A stretch of 64,000 nucleotides of DNA from NCBI GenBank assembly GCA_963855995.1, contig OY979717.1, forward strand, positions 62,650,243 through 62,714,242. Direction: 5' to 3'. This stretch comes from Muricea muricata (lineage: Eukaryota; Cnidaria; Anthozoa; Malacalcyonacea; Plexauridae). Below are positions 1 through 13,200 of this stretch, in pieces. Numbering within the stretch: the stretch's first letter is position 1; the number at the start of each line of letters is the position of its first letter. The notes under the pieces were generated by a model. It was not told the origin of the DNA, searched no databases, and worked only from the letters and a program-made list of their open reading frames with translations. A program made the position numbers and the translations under genes.

Positions 1-696
1 AAAGTCACTCGCCAATAGCTAAAAAATTTGTCCTCGAAAATATCATTAGCAAATCCTATAATAAGAACCTTACTCTTTCTTATGATAGATTTCGCTAGAT
101 TTAGATCACTAAAAGCCGTAGATTTAGTAAACCTCTAAACATTTTTGTAATCATGGATCGAACATTAATGTAAATGACACAAGGTAATCCTAGATTTCTC
201 AAGAGCAAATTTATCGGTGTAATCATTCTCCAAAACATACCAAATATTTTGAATTTTAAATATGTGTTTCACTTTTTCTAAATTAGTCTTCTTATAGATA
301 TGAAGTAATGCTTTTTTGTTTTCATTGTTGTAATGAAAACACACAACATACTCAAATAAACTTTAATTATGGATTTTTGGATTTGGTCCATTTGGATTAG
401 GATATCAAAGTTTGCAAGATGATTTAAGATGATTTATCCCTCGACTTCATTTACAGTTAGTTCAACACATAAAAATGCCGATGTTTATACTAGACCTAAG
501 ACAAATAAATATTGATTGATTTCCTTTGAAGAGAACATTTCCAATTTTCAATTTCTATATTCGCATTCGCTATTACAAAATTCCAATAAAACTAGACCGT
601 TTCGAGATAAAAAGTAACACACACTTGGTTTAACAAAGTTGTTTACAATTTGTAGCAGCATGCAATGGCAACGCGCAATGAATACTTACATTATGC
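1..696. other. Non-coding flank 3' of the RBMS-like gene
   Basis: AT-rich sequence beyond the last RBMS-like coding exon. I see no convincing exon, RNA gene or repeat here. Part of it may be 3' UTR or downstream flank of the minus-strand gene, but I found no clear polyadenylation signal to fix the transcript end. Confidence 0.5.
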
Positions 697-1039
697 TAGA
701 CTGCGAGCAGTCCTCGAGAAGGAAATGAGCTGATGAAAGGTGGGACTGCAGACAACACAGAAAAAAATGAAATACGCGTTGCCCACACAACGCAAAATTC
801 CCATTGGTCGAAATCGATGAGTCCGCCAATCAAACCTGATACGTAATAGTACAAATCCCTTTCCTTTAGAGACTGCTTGTATTCTTGTATCACCTACATG
901 ATTTTTTGGACGAACAAATCAATTTTGAAGGATGGGAATTTTGCGTTATGTAGGCAACACGCGTATGTCATTTTTTCCTGAGTTGTCTGCAGTCCTTCCT
1001 TTCATGAACTTATTTCCTTTAGTGGCTGGCCGCAGTCTA
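697..1039. mobile_element. MITE with long terminal inverted repeats
   Basis: The element starts TAGACTGCG and ends CGCAGTCTA. The arms match in inverted orientation over roughly 110 bp with mismatches: for example ACTGCAGACAAC near 750 pairs with GTTGTCTGCAGT near 980, and CGCAAAATTCCC pairs with GGGAATTTTGCG. It is non-coding; the short ORFs inside it are artefacts. It lies just beyond the stop codon of the minus-strand RBMS-like gene, so it may be in its 3' UTR. I could not fix the target duplication or the superfamily. Confidence 0.75.
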
Positions 1040-1248
1040 ATACTATGCACTAAGATGGTGTTTTCACAAAACAAACCAATCATATTCTTCATCATACGAA
1101 AGAACAACAAGGTTTAGAAATAAATTGTCTATTCTCTCTATGCACAGTTTGAACGTATGAACTAAAATAAATTACCTATAATAAAACCTTTTCCGCATAC
1201 CAAGAACACATGTTCTGTTCAAACTGCTCACAGACAATGTCCACGCCA

Positions 1249-4200
1249 TTACCGTGATGCGACTGATGAGGCGGCTTCTTTCTTGAGACGAGAAATCAAA
1301 GACAATGCAGGGAGGTCTTCCACTGACTTGAATCTGTAGCCACATTTATTTGTTTTCGCTTTAAGACCTGATGGATGTAAGAAATCAGTATATTTCCATA
1401 GTCACAAAACACCCACAAGACTTTACCCAAGTTAATATCCGAACATAACGGGTAAGTTTTAGATGATCAGGCTTTGTGACTGGCCTTTTCAAACAAACGT
1501 CATCATTATTTATTTCTTTAGAAAACCAATTTCTATAGTTTATTGTTTTTCATTGTTATAACCAAAGCCTGTTAGTATAGGTTGGTCACAACCAATGCAA
1601 ACCTAACCCATGCGATTTTTGATTGACCATCAAACTTGTCGCACATGTGTGGGGTAATGGTGTGGTAGGACTGCATGGTGTAGAATTTCCCAAGTCAACC
1701 ATAAGCATATTATATACAAGTGATATGAAAACTGACCTCTGATAAGCGACTACAGCAGGATAACCCGAAGCGCGTTGTTCATCTAAGACGACTGCATCTA
1801 TTTGTCCAAGATTTGTGGTTTGCAGATGGATAGGAGACTGTCCTGGTGAAACACTCTGCCCGTGTACTGCAGACTCGTTGCCATCGTTACTTAGACCGAG
1901 CTCCTGCAAAAAGGAAAAAGATTGGTAACGAGCAAAAATGGTGCCTATTTCCGGTTTTGATGTGCTAAAACGATAAATAACTCTTGTTCCTCGATGATTG
2001 TCTTTCCTGGTAATAGTTCTTGTGTGCCAACTTATGGAAAGCATCTAAACTCTTGATAAAGATGAAGTATGCAATCCCTGTTTGATGACACCCTGATCTG
2101 ATATTCATTTTTGTAAAACGATACTAACAAAATCAAGATATTCCAAACATATCTACAATTCATTAATATTAATATTTAAAATTTTCAAAAAATTTTTTTA
2201 GTTGATCTGTGATTGACTTTCCATGTTCTAGCGTAACAAATCTCGCCATCTACGAACATTGTTGCACAGCTCACCTCTATCGGTATCTGAACCAAATGGT
2301 GTGACTGGGGATTCTGCAACATGTGATGCCACGGTTGTGATGGATATCCACCTGGCAAACCACCAGCGATAAATGGCTAAACATGAAAAATAATTAAGAT
2401 TAGGGTTAAGTACCTAAATTTACCTCAATTACCAGCTTCAAACGAACACCGAGTAAATTCTGCCTGGGCTGAAATTTGAGCAGGGGTAGCTTAAATCTGT
2501 CATAATACCGCAGATTTTATCATTACTGCGGGATATAGATCTACCCATGAACTAGGCAAGATCTACCCATGCATGAACTAGACTACTCCATACATGATAA
2601 CCAACTTACACTTCCTGACACATGCAAGTGGTGAAGCTGATTGCTCATTTGTTGTACGCTGTTTGGATGCATTCCTTGATCAACATTTCCAGGTGGACTG
2701 AGAGGAAGTTGATTCTGGAAAAGATGTAAATGAGATTTTAAATCAAGCCTAGATCCAACTGCAATTTAAAACGGACAAATATTCAAGCTTGATTCACACT
2801 CGTCGTAAGAATCGGGAATTTTCTCCTTGTCAAGTATGTGAATGAATATGTGCAAAAGCTAAAGTATAGGACATAATTATATCAGATTGCTTTTGCAATG
2901 GTACAGAATTTACTTAATCACATCGGCCAGAAGAAGTCATCTCTAAATTATGTGTCAAGTGTGAACCAGGCTTTAGAGCGTTCCATCAATTTCTTTGGCA
3001 ACCGCCCCTGTCCTTGGAAGTGTTTCGATCATCGAATTGTCCTTTTACCGTGATTTTATATAGAGTACGGTACAGAAAAGTGTAGAGAAGCGAGATACAG
3101 ATAAAACTTAATAGGATACTAAAGTGAAGTGTACTCTACAAGACGTACCGGAGGAACTTGTGTTTGAAGAGGAAGAAACGCGGGACTTGTTATACATCCA
3201 CCTTGCCATGCTGCATACTAAAGTAGAAAAAAGTAATGTTTTAGGAGGTTGATTGCAATTTTTTAATATTTTTTTAACCCCCCCCCCCTCTAAATAAGGC
3301 TAAAGTAAAATGTTTAATAAAGATTAAAGCTACAAATTCAATATAACCTGTTGATAGCTAGCAGGTAAACCGGTCGTCGTGCCCTGATGATAGCTGCCCT
3401 ACAATAGAATAAGACAGACGTACAAACTGATTTATAATTTATAATCAACCTATACTGGCAGGCTTTGTGACTGGTTGATTAAAACTGGAAAAGACAATAA
3501 ACTATAGAAATTGGTTTTCTGAAGAACGAATCACAAACAATGATGACTTTTGTTTCAAAAGTCCAATCACAAGGCCTGATCATTTTAGGCTTGTATTTAC
3601 CCCTTTTTTATTTAAGTATGTTCCAATTGCAGTTATGTTATCGAATACTTGAACAGTTCAAAATACGTTCACGTGCAACACGTCGAATGGACGTTTCTGT
3701 AAAACTACTTCTGTTGATATCTTACAGCATTATTACACACGTATCTTATAATTATCAACAGTTTTCAAGAGCTTTTGTCTAAGTAAACAGTTCAAAAATC
3801 TTACCGGCGAAAGAGTTGAATGAGAAGTTGCAACTGATGTTGGTACTGCGACGTTAATTCTTCTAAAAATATTCAACACCTCAAACTAATCTATTATTAT
3901 ACTGTTCTACTCACAATCTAATGAGTCATAGTCCTTACCCATTTATTGATTGAATGTCGTATGTTATCTTTGGTGACTGGAAAAGTGAACGAGGAAATAT
4001 ATACAATAAGTCTTTTCCTTTTTCAAATTAAAGTTTCTTCAAACAAGACGCCTGCTAAGGCGTTCACTCCGCCTGCCAAACGAAAATGGGCACAAAACCA
4101 GGCAGGGCTGTAACTAGAGCGTTCATTGGGGGTGGGGTATATTCACTTATTTCTGTTCTGCCCAACTAATTCCTTTTTAAATCAATTATTATTAGGGTAC

Positions 4201-7200
4201 CTTCCAAGGCATCTTAAGACATTGCTAGCACATCTTATGTAATCACTAAGATAACCAAAAATCAATGTCTGAGTGACCTGCCAGGCACTCTGTCCAGAGT
4301 CCTAGTAGGATTGCAGTTTTTAGAATTTAATTTAAATTAAAGACTTTCATAGTACATATGTTAAACAAGATTCTTTTGCCATAATACCACCAACATATAG
4401 CTGTTTTATTTTGCAAGTAAAGAAAATTATACTAAAAGTGTATACAATACATCAATCTATTAAATCCATCAATTTATTAAATCTATTCTGTAGCACACTG
4501 CCTGAAGTCTCCACGATATAATTTGTTGGAAAAATGTTGGCTAGCCTTTTGATATATTGACAAGCTTTGAATTAGATATTTGATGTGTTGATAAGGTGTC
4601 AGGTAAATATTTGGCATGTTTATTAAATGTTGGTAAGGATTTTGACTAGTTGACAAGTTTTCGACCAGACTTTTGACATGTTGATAAGATCTGAGTTAGT
4701 CTTTTGATATGTGGACAAGCTTTGAAATGGACTTTTGACATGTTGATATGCTCCTAGTTAGACTTTTGGCATGTTGACAAGATGTCGGTTAGGTTTTTGG
4801 CTTGTTGACAAGATGCCAGTTAGGCTTTTGGCTTGTTGACAAGATGTTGGTTAGGCTTTTGGCTTGTTGACAAGATGTCGGTAATGCTTTTCGCTTGTTG
4901 ACAAGATGTCGTTTAGGCTTTTGGCTTGGTGACAAGATGTCGGTTAGGCTTTTGGCTTGTTGACAAGATGTCGGTAAGGCTTTTGGCTTGTTGACAAGAT
5001 GTCGGTAAGGCTTTTGGCTTGTTGACAAGATGTCCGTTAGACTTTGACCTGTACATGCCCACAAGTTGTCAGTTAGACTTTCGCCATGCTGACAAAGTAT
5101 TTACTTCCAGAAAGCTTCAGGTGTCAGTTAAAACATTGGTATATAGGCAGGGTGTCTGATAAAGTTTTGGCAAATTGAGAAAGTGCCAGTTGAAATTTTA
5201 CTAAATTTAAGTTAGAATTTAAGTTAAATTTTGTTCCTTTTTTTATTTTGCATTTTTGAGTTTTTTTCTTGCTATATTAATAATTATAGCAACTATCTTT
5301 GCAGTAATCGACTTAAAAGTATTTCTGTGATCTGTATTTTCTGTGATATCCAATTTGAAATCCTTTCTCTGAGTCAACTATTCAACAATAAACATGTCAA
5401 TTTTTTTATAAAGAAAGTTATTATAAATACTATAGGTAAAGACTAAAATGCCGCACTCAGCTATGACTGTTGACGTTCTAACAAAACAAGTATTAAAATC
5501 GCTCATAAAAACAACAAAAATTAAAAAAAATACTAAGCTATTAAGTTTGAAGTCTGAAGTATCCACGATATAATTTGTTGGGAACTTTAGACCACAGGTC
5601 ACCCGGAATGCGTACAGTTCTAATATAGCGTTCAGTGGGACAGCATCTATATACATTATGTAACAGATGCTGTCCCACTGAACGCTATATTAAAACTGTA
5701 CGCATTCCGGGTGACCTGTGCTTTAGACTAACATAATATTATGTATTTCTGGAATTGGAATGTAAAATGTCTCTTACCTTTTATAATTACATGAGATCCT
5801 ACAAGCAAATAAATCATTTTGCACGAAATATTAGCATCTCAACATAGGCAGAAATAGAAAACCAAGGAAAGCAATCACAACGTGTTTAGAATTAGGAACA
5901 CATTTCCTAGACTCATTCCTTAATCATGGAACAATGGAGTCTATCAGAATTTGCAGTTTTAAAACATTTCTGGAGCAATGTTTTGATAAAGAACCTTCCT
6001 GTCCCTTTTTGTTAACTATTACATGTTAAAAAAGTGTTTTGTATGTAGATATTTCAGTAGAATTTGCGTTTGATTCTTGTGTAGAAATTTCTAAATTTCC
6101 TTAAAAGTAGGAATAAACCAGAAAATGACGGAAACACGCTCTCAAAACTTCACCGCGACACATCGCTAGAATTTGTCGTTTTAAAGCATTTTGCATGAGA
6201 ATCTTTGCACGTAAAACCTTCTTGCGGTTTAGATGTTCTAGCATGCATGTTTAAATGCGTGTTTTGTTGACACATTTCGCTAGAAATTGAGTTTAAACGC
6301 CGTGTTTAGGTCGGCTCACGCGGTTTGTGCCAGCGGTATCACCCATGAGCGCTGCACCGACTTCTGACACCGAAAAAAAAAAAAAAAAAAAAAAAAAAAA
6401 CAGAAACGGGGCGAATTTAAAACTCCGCCTCGCCTACGGCAGGCGGAGTAATAAGTATCTTTGTATATTAATGTGTTGGTCGAGGAATGGAAAGCAGAAT
6501 GGTCTGTAAGACCTCCAGTTCTAAATATTATATATAAAATTTTTCAAAAATCTACCAAGTTAAGCCTACAGAACAAGACGAACCTCCTTTAATGCTCCCC
6601 GCCAGCTTCTGTCTACGAGAGAAAATGATTACAACAAAATATACAGTATTAACAAGCATTGTAATATACAGTTATTTATTGAAGTCTTTTTTCAACTTGA
6701 CAGTTCATTTACCTGGAGACTGCTTGGCTTTCTTTGGACCACCATCAGCGAATTTTACAAGTAAAGCTTCTTGACATCCTATACATTCATTTAAAAACCG
6801 CGATACGCTTAAAACTTTTATTATGTTTTGAAACATCGTTACAAAAATACTGCGTGTACGTAACTGAATAATATTCTTTTTATTTATATATAAAAATATT
6901 TTAATAAAGCATTTGCCACAAAAGCACATAGCTTATCTGTGTGCGTGTGTGTGCCTGTGTGTGTGGGGAAGAATATTCCGTATTCGGTTGATTTAAAAAC
7001 TCAACGCATATAGGTGAATTAGTGGTGGGAGCTTAGTCCAGCACAGCCTGCAAGTCCTGACTGATGCTGTTTACAGTTTTGCCCCAACTTACACAAACAC
7101 CGAATAAGTATTTAAATTATCCACGAGGATCACTCACTTACATACAAAACTCTGAACCATTGCTCTAGTTTATATGTTTTCGTAAATCAAATTAGCGCAC

Positions 7201-10200
7201 CTGCAGCCTTTGGGGATTTGACATATATGTGATATTTAGGACATTTCAGGAAATGTAAGTTTTATTTTTACAGACAAAAGCCATCTTCATGTTCCGAAAT
7301 AATTTATTGTATTTCGTCTTAAAATGTACTAAATTTCACAAATATATCAGATCCAAAATGACAGCATGTGCGCTTGAAATAACGCCTAAAAGATATTCAA
7401 TGCTTGTGATTCTCTTACCTTTTAAAAAAGTTCCATTATGCTTTTTAATAATTTTTTCACATATTTCTTTCGTTTCCATTCTGTAAAAATAGAATTGTAC
7501 AGAATGGTAAAACTTTAAATCATATTAAAACTTAAAGGGAAATGGCAACAAAAATTTTTATCGTCTTATTTGAAAGAGACTCCAAAACAATTTATAGAAG
7601 TCTATTACAGAATTTTTATATCTGACTTATTTGGTGAGATATTTTGACTTGAAATCTTTAGTTGTCCGCCATCTTGGATATCTGTAAATATGCATGATAC
7701 GTCACAACTTGGGTCATGCAATTTTTTTTCTTAGAACACAATGATTAATCTTCTCCAATAACCAAACACATAGTAAGTGTTTTGGATTTCAGCACGGACT
7801 GAAAAGGTTTCACAGATATTCTATTGGTGGTAGGTATTTAGGAGAAGCTTTGAATCGCTTATCCCTGTTGTGACGTCACTAAACATTGTTAATGAGGTTA
7901 AAAATTAATCCAAGATGGCGGACAGTTCGATTATTTAGGTGAGAATATCTCCCGAAGTAAAACAGATATAAAATTTTGTAACAGACTTCTATATATTATT
8001 TTAGAGTCTCTTTCAAATGAGAGTATAACATTTTTTGCTGCCATTTCCCTTTAATTTTAAGTCCAAATAATTTGAGAAAACACAACAGCAAAAGCAACAA
8101 CGACAAAGACAGCGACGAGTCGACGACGTTGACAATAACCAAAGCAACCATCCCCCCCTAAACAAACACGATTTCTCCCAACAGAACACTTCTGCCACGT
8201 GCACGACTTGCATGTAATGAGAAAATATACAGTGTAACGTGATTGGGCATAAAGCGTTAAGATTTATCATATACCATGATTTTCCTAAACTTTTTAAAAA
8301 TATTATTATTTTATTTAAGAATGAAATATAATGTCGGTAACAATAAGTTTGCAAATGAAGGAAATTCCAGATATAAATAACGACCATAAACTTACTATAC
8401 CTTGCAAAACCGACTCCTTTGCTGTACGAATTCGTATCTCTAAGTATTCTAGTCGATATCACTGTTCCATAGGGTGTAAGCATTTTCTCGAGCATCTAAA
8501 CAAGCAAAGGATGTTTTAAGGTCTATTTACACGATTAGATTTCTTCTACAGCTATTGCTATTATATCTGCTTTTTATCATTGAAGATCTGTTAAGTTTTA
8601 GAAAAGAAAATCTTACAGTTTCATCAAAATGGTAAGGAAGATTTTGAAAATATAAATTAGTCGGGTCTTGTTCTTGTTGCTAAAGAAAAGACAACAGAAA
8701 AGAATTAAAAGAACACAAAGGATTGTGTTGTAAAATGCCTCTGGTCTGTTGCTTGCTCATTAATATATTTTGTACCAACCGTTCAAGATATTTTACTATA
8801 TACAGATGAACAAATATCTATATGTACTTTAGCCATCTGCGCTTGGATTCCTTTCGCCGTTAGGGCAGCGACCGCTGTCTGTGCAGATTGGGGATGTTCA
8901 AAGTCGACAAACCCATAACCTAATGGAATGTATGAAATATTTCACTCACTCGTTTTTTTCACTGTTTAGTATAATCCTTCATATGATGCGTATACTTACA
9001 CAAGTTCGAGTCTTTGTGCAAGATAGCTTTTGTGGATATTATCGTTCCGTAACTAAATAAAAATATCATTTGTTATGTAACACGTACTTGCAGATGACGG
9101 CACTAGAGAAGTTGAAAAAGTCCAGATACAAGTAGCATCATTTTGGTAGGTTACCCTAATGTTTGTAGTTCAACAATACTTTTTGCGTTTGTCGTAACAG
9201 GCCAAGAGCCTGAAAAATCCAAGTTCTGTTCGTATCGTTATGGTAGAGAAAGTTCCTGTGCTTTTTTTGTCTTTAACTGCCTTTCCGAAACTGGCAACGT
9301 TAGTTCGAAATATCATCCACTGCATGCATAAATACCTATAACATGATGGCAATCAATAAAGAAATGACGCCATGCGCTCATTTTCGCAACCAGGATATGG
9401 TTACCACTCTTTTTAATGTATTGTCCGAGAGACCAAAAACAACGCATCCAAAACCAATACAAACAATTTTTTAATTTAATTCACCATAACAAAAAAGATA
9501 GCAGCATGTATATTTTACCAGAATGCATTGCGGGTATCAAGCAAAAACGACTGAAAATGATGCCAAAAACACCACACAAGCACTGAAAACTCGAAAAAAC
9601 AAAGAACATAACCTCCTTAATGTTGTCCCTTAACAGACGTCAATTTGCTTTTTGATGCGATTTCCGATCGCAATGCATTCTAAGGGATCCGATTTTCTAT
9701 TCCCCCAGAGCCAAGCTAGCCTTAACCCGCGAACAGGCATTGCTCTGTTTAGTCAATAAGTAACTAATGTGGTGGAAGATTGCCTATGGATAAGCCTCGT
9801 TATCAAGAGTTTTGAAAGTTCTAGAAACTTTTGGAAAAGTTGTGGCAAGTTATGGCTTGTCGGTTAAGTAGGAAAAAGAAATTGATAAGTCTTGATCATT
9901 TGGCCAGTTTGCCCATGTCGCGATGTGATTAGCAGATATTTTAACGGATTTAAAGAATTTCATTTCACTCTAAATATTATATTATACCATAACCAGTGCT
10001 AGTGTTCAGATCAGTGGGTACAAACCACTGAGCTTTACAAATACCGGAAGAGCCAAAAAGTGTTGCCAAAAACATGGCGGATTTCGGTCTTTGCTGATGC
10101 CATATGTTTTCTCAGGCTACAAGCATAGATTAAGGATAAATAGATGTGCAACTCGGGGTATTTCTTGTCTTACGTGGATAGCTTGTGTAGGTCATACGCA

Positions 10201-13200
10201 CGCTCATTTCTGGCAAGTATCCCTATGTCAAATAAACGGCGATTTTAATAAAACTTTCCGCTAGATTGCCTTGATTCACAGAAATATATAAAAAGAAGTT
10301 GCCTTGAATATTTCAAGCAAACCATTTTTCCGTATTACATTTATATTGAAATTCAAACAAATGTATGCCAGAAATGGGTGTGGATATGACGTAATCTGTT
10401 AGACAGCGAAATCATAGGCAAAGTATCCCCAGTTGCACATCTATGTATCCTTAATCTATCCTACAGGTATTCACTACAAATCAACCGCGATCCCGAGCTC
10501 TTAAAGAGAATTTCGACACCCCCCCCCCCCCCTTCTGCACCATCAGGCACTGACGTAGTGACTTTTACTTTTATAGCGCGGGTTTTTGATGTTATTTATA
10601 TGTCCATGATTTAATGTTTGCCCATTTGCAGTTTGGCACTGAAATTAATTATATCACTTGATAGTGTGGAACAATCTCTCTGTGCCTCTGTGACCTCTGT
10701 TCGCATACTAAGTGTAGATTAAAGTGTGTATAGAGACAATTAATTCAGCTTGTTTCTGAAAATACAATGTAGTGTCAGTGGTGCATAAAAAATAACTTTT
10801 GGGCCATGTCTACAAATATAAACCCAATATAATTTATATTGTGCTGTTTTTTCCTATTTCGGGTAATTTGTTGGGTTAACCCATGAAGATGCATTATGGA
10901 CCTTATTTCCTATTTTGGTGTTATTCATCATGGGGAGTGCAGCACACTCAGTGGTTTTAATTTTAGCCTTGTATGTTTCTATACATTAATTGAACACAAA
11001 CAAGGTGGCAAATTTGTTTCTCGTTTTATTGCGACTCCAGTGTGTGTACCAAGATCTAGAGCAAAGCATTCTTACGCTGTAACATGGATACTTCCACAGT
11101 CAACATGGATATATGTCATACATGTGTAATATTGTACATGTTCTGCAGTAAAACTGTTTTCTTCAAGTATTGCACTAATAATCTGTTATCAATGCCACAT
11201 AGAAATTGAGAAGAGATCAGAAATCAAAGCCCATTTGGACAACACAGTGATAGTTATGTCATGATCATAATAGTATATATACAAGTAGACAACATCTGCA
11301 CTAACAATGCAGAGATGGGAGATTCCTGTCATCCTTCCAGCCAACAGATAATTTAGTATTTTTACCATAGTATCAGCATAATATATCCTCATCTCACTAC
11401 AGGAAGCATGCTTGAACTATGCTTAAACTCTGTGAGTAAAATTATATACAATATTATGTGCACAAAATACTTATTTTAAACCATGATTATGAACGAATTT
11501 AAAATTAAACATAAGTTCAATGTTGAGTATTTATATTGACGGTGCAGCCATCAAACTTGACAGTCTCGATTCAATTAATGCATTGAAGATCAGTGCGTGG
11601 ATACACGAACTCAAATTTAATGCTGGTGACGTCACTAGCGTGATACATGAACTCGAATTCGATTTTTATACAATGGCGTGAGAGAAATTCGAGGATTATA
11701 TAATAATACTTTATTAAATTCTGGTCGTTTAATTGGTTGATTATGGTCACGTGATATTAAATAAAAAGTCCCATTTTCCAAGAGTGCAATGGAAAACTTT
11801 CTTTGCACTCCTAGGAGTGCAATAGTTTTTTCCATTGCACTCTCACAATTTCCATCCATCCTGGTCATGCTTTTTGGACTAATCTCCGCAGCACCGACTA
11901 CGATTTGCATAAACTTTGCATACGCTATCAAAGATCTTTGTGACAATTTGAAGTTGAGGTATAATATATGCGGACGTACGACAAAGACAAAAATAGTCGT
12001 TGTAAAAAATACATTATACACAGCAATTTTAGCTGGAAATATTTTATTTTTCCTCGTGAATATATAAACTGCAAAATTTTACTGTTTTATACCAATCCAA
12101 TTGTGCCGTGAAATATATTTTGCCAATATATTTCGAGGTTTTTGTCCTTTCCCGGCCGGGATAACTTGTAAAACGTGTCCATATGTTTTTCAAAAATTGG
12201 TGAAACGTCCAGCAAATAAAAAAAAACAACTTGAAAAACCAAGGGAGAAGGGGGGTGTGGAAGATGAGCTTGCTTTACAATTGAATCCAGTCAGTGGCAA
12301 ATAACTTTAGCCGAAGGTACCATATGGCGTGGATCTGGCGTCAGCAGAGGCCGAAATCCGCGATGTTTTTGGCGACACTCCGATTACTGAGGCAAGTATA
12401 GGAGGCGCTCCTCCAGGGAATGCAATATAGCTCAGTGGTACAAGCCCATAAATCTATAGAAAACTTACTCTCTGCATAAAGTGACCAAATCTTCATCAGT
12501 TGTAGACGCGTTTAATCCTCGTATATATAAATTAGTTTTACTCAGTTTCTCCGTCGAGCCTGTCGAACTGTCACTACTGGACCTTCGAGTGCCATTGTGG
12601 CTACCATTGACTGCTGGAGGACTGCTTATTGGATGATAACTGGCCTAAAAATGACAATGAATAGGTACAAAACAAATAGTAAAGTTGCACGTACTGTGCC
12701 AGACCTTTTCAAAAAAGACGTCACTATATATTACGGTTGATATTATCATGAGATGGTTTCTAGATTAGAGTAAATTAGACGTTTTCTCAGGCCGTTCACG
12801 CTGCTTGGCGAGAAAATGGACCAACGGGCTTGCAAATACTTGCTAAAGAGACTTAAAAGCTGTTCACTGGCCCTCTAAAGCCTTGTGTCATCATAATACC
12901 GATAAAATTCAAGGTAGGTATATAGCTCATGCGCATGTTGCAGATATAAATACTAAGTTACAACATCGTAAGTTGAAAACGGAAATACTGTCTATTGCAA
13001 TAGATCACATTTTGATGACGCTCGCTCCTCGACGATGGAATGAATCTATCAAAATTTTTCGTATTAAAACATTTCGGGTGAGACGTTTTGCATAAAGGCC
13101 TTCGTGTCACTTTTTTGTTCACTATATGTACAAGTTTAAAAGCGTGCTTTCTATAAATTTTCAATAGAATAGGAGTTTAAACGAGTGGAAATTTAAATGG

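Larger units (their letters stand above)
4042..6452. mobile_element. 2.4-kb hairpin-ended repeat, copy 1, in RBMS intron 10 (HINE/DINE-like candidate)
   Basis: The sequence matches 60431-62586 in inverted orientation from AACAAGACGCCTGC (left) to GGCGGAGTAAT (right), and both copies lose similarity at these points. Near the left end is GACGCC-TGCTAA-GGCGTT, which can fold. The right end is a hairpin, ACTCCGCCT ... AGGCGGAGT. The motif ACTCCGCCTGCC near the left end recurs as GGCAGGCGGAGT at the right end, so the subterminal regions form an inverted pair. A minisatellite lies inside. There is no coding capacity and no obvious target duplication. Subterminal inverted repeats, internal tandem repeats and a terminal hairpin recall non-autonomous Helentron-type elements (HINE/DINE-1), but I do not see the required end dinucleotides with certainty. 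A poly-A run near 6370 is shared by both copies. Confidence 0.8.
9060..12468. other. RBMS intron 3 with several repeats and no recognised exon
   Basis: This 3.4-kb intron lies between the first and second RRM1 exons. It contains a MITE (10122-10466), a pair of inverted repeat copies (10010-10100 and 12310-12455), and a C run near 10520. The small ORFs at 10896-11129, 11635-12021 and 11789-12067 have no splice or homology support, and I regard them as chance. Confidence 0.6.

Noticed and set aside
3540..3782. 80-codon plus ORF starting [12 protein letters not shown]
   Set aside because: It starts inside a MITE terminal repeat and runs through RBMS intron 11.
4789..5064. Minus-strand ORF of 91 codons with repeated LSTSQKP
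   Set aside because: It is a translation of the 30-bp minisatellite and changes frame with unit variants; no gene signals.
4760..5070. Regular repeats resembling a CRISPR array
   Set aside because: The units are contiguous with no unique spacers, there are no cas genes, and the context is eukaryotic.
6713..6929. Long open stretch before the LLVKFADGG exon as coding
   Set aside because: The acceptor TATAG/GATG at 6778 joins in phase to the newly found exon 7480-7419, so the upstream part is intron.
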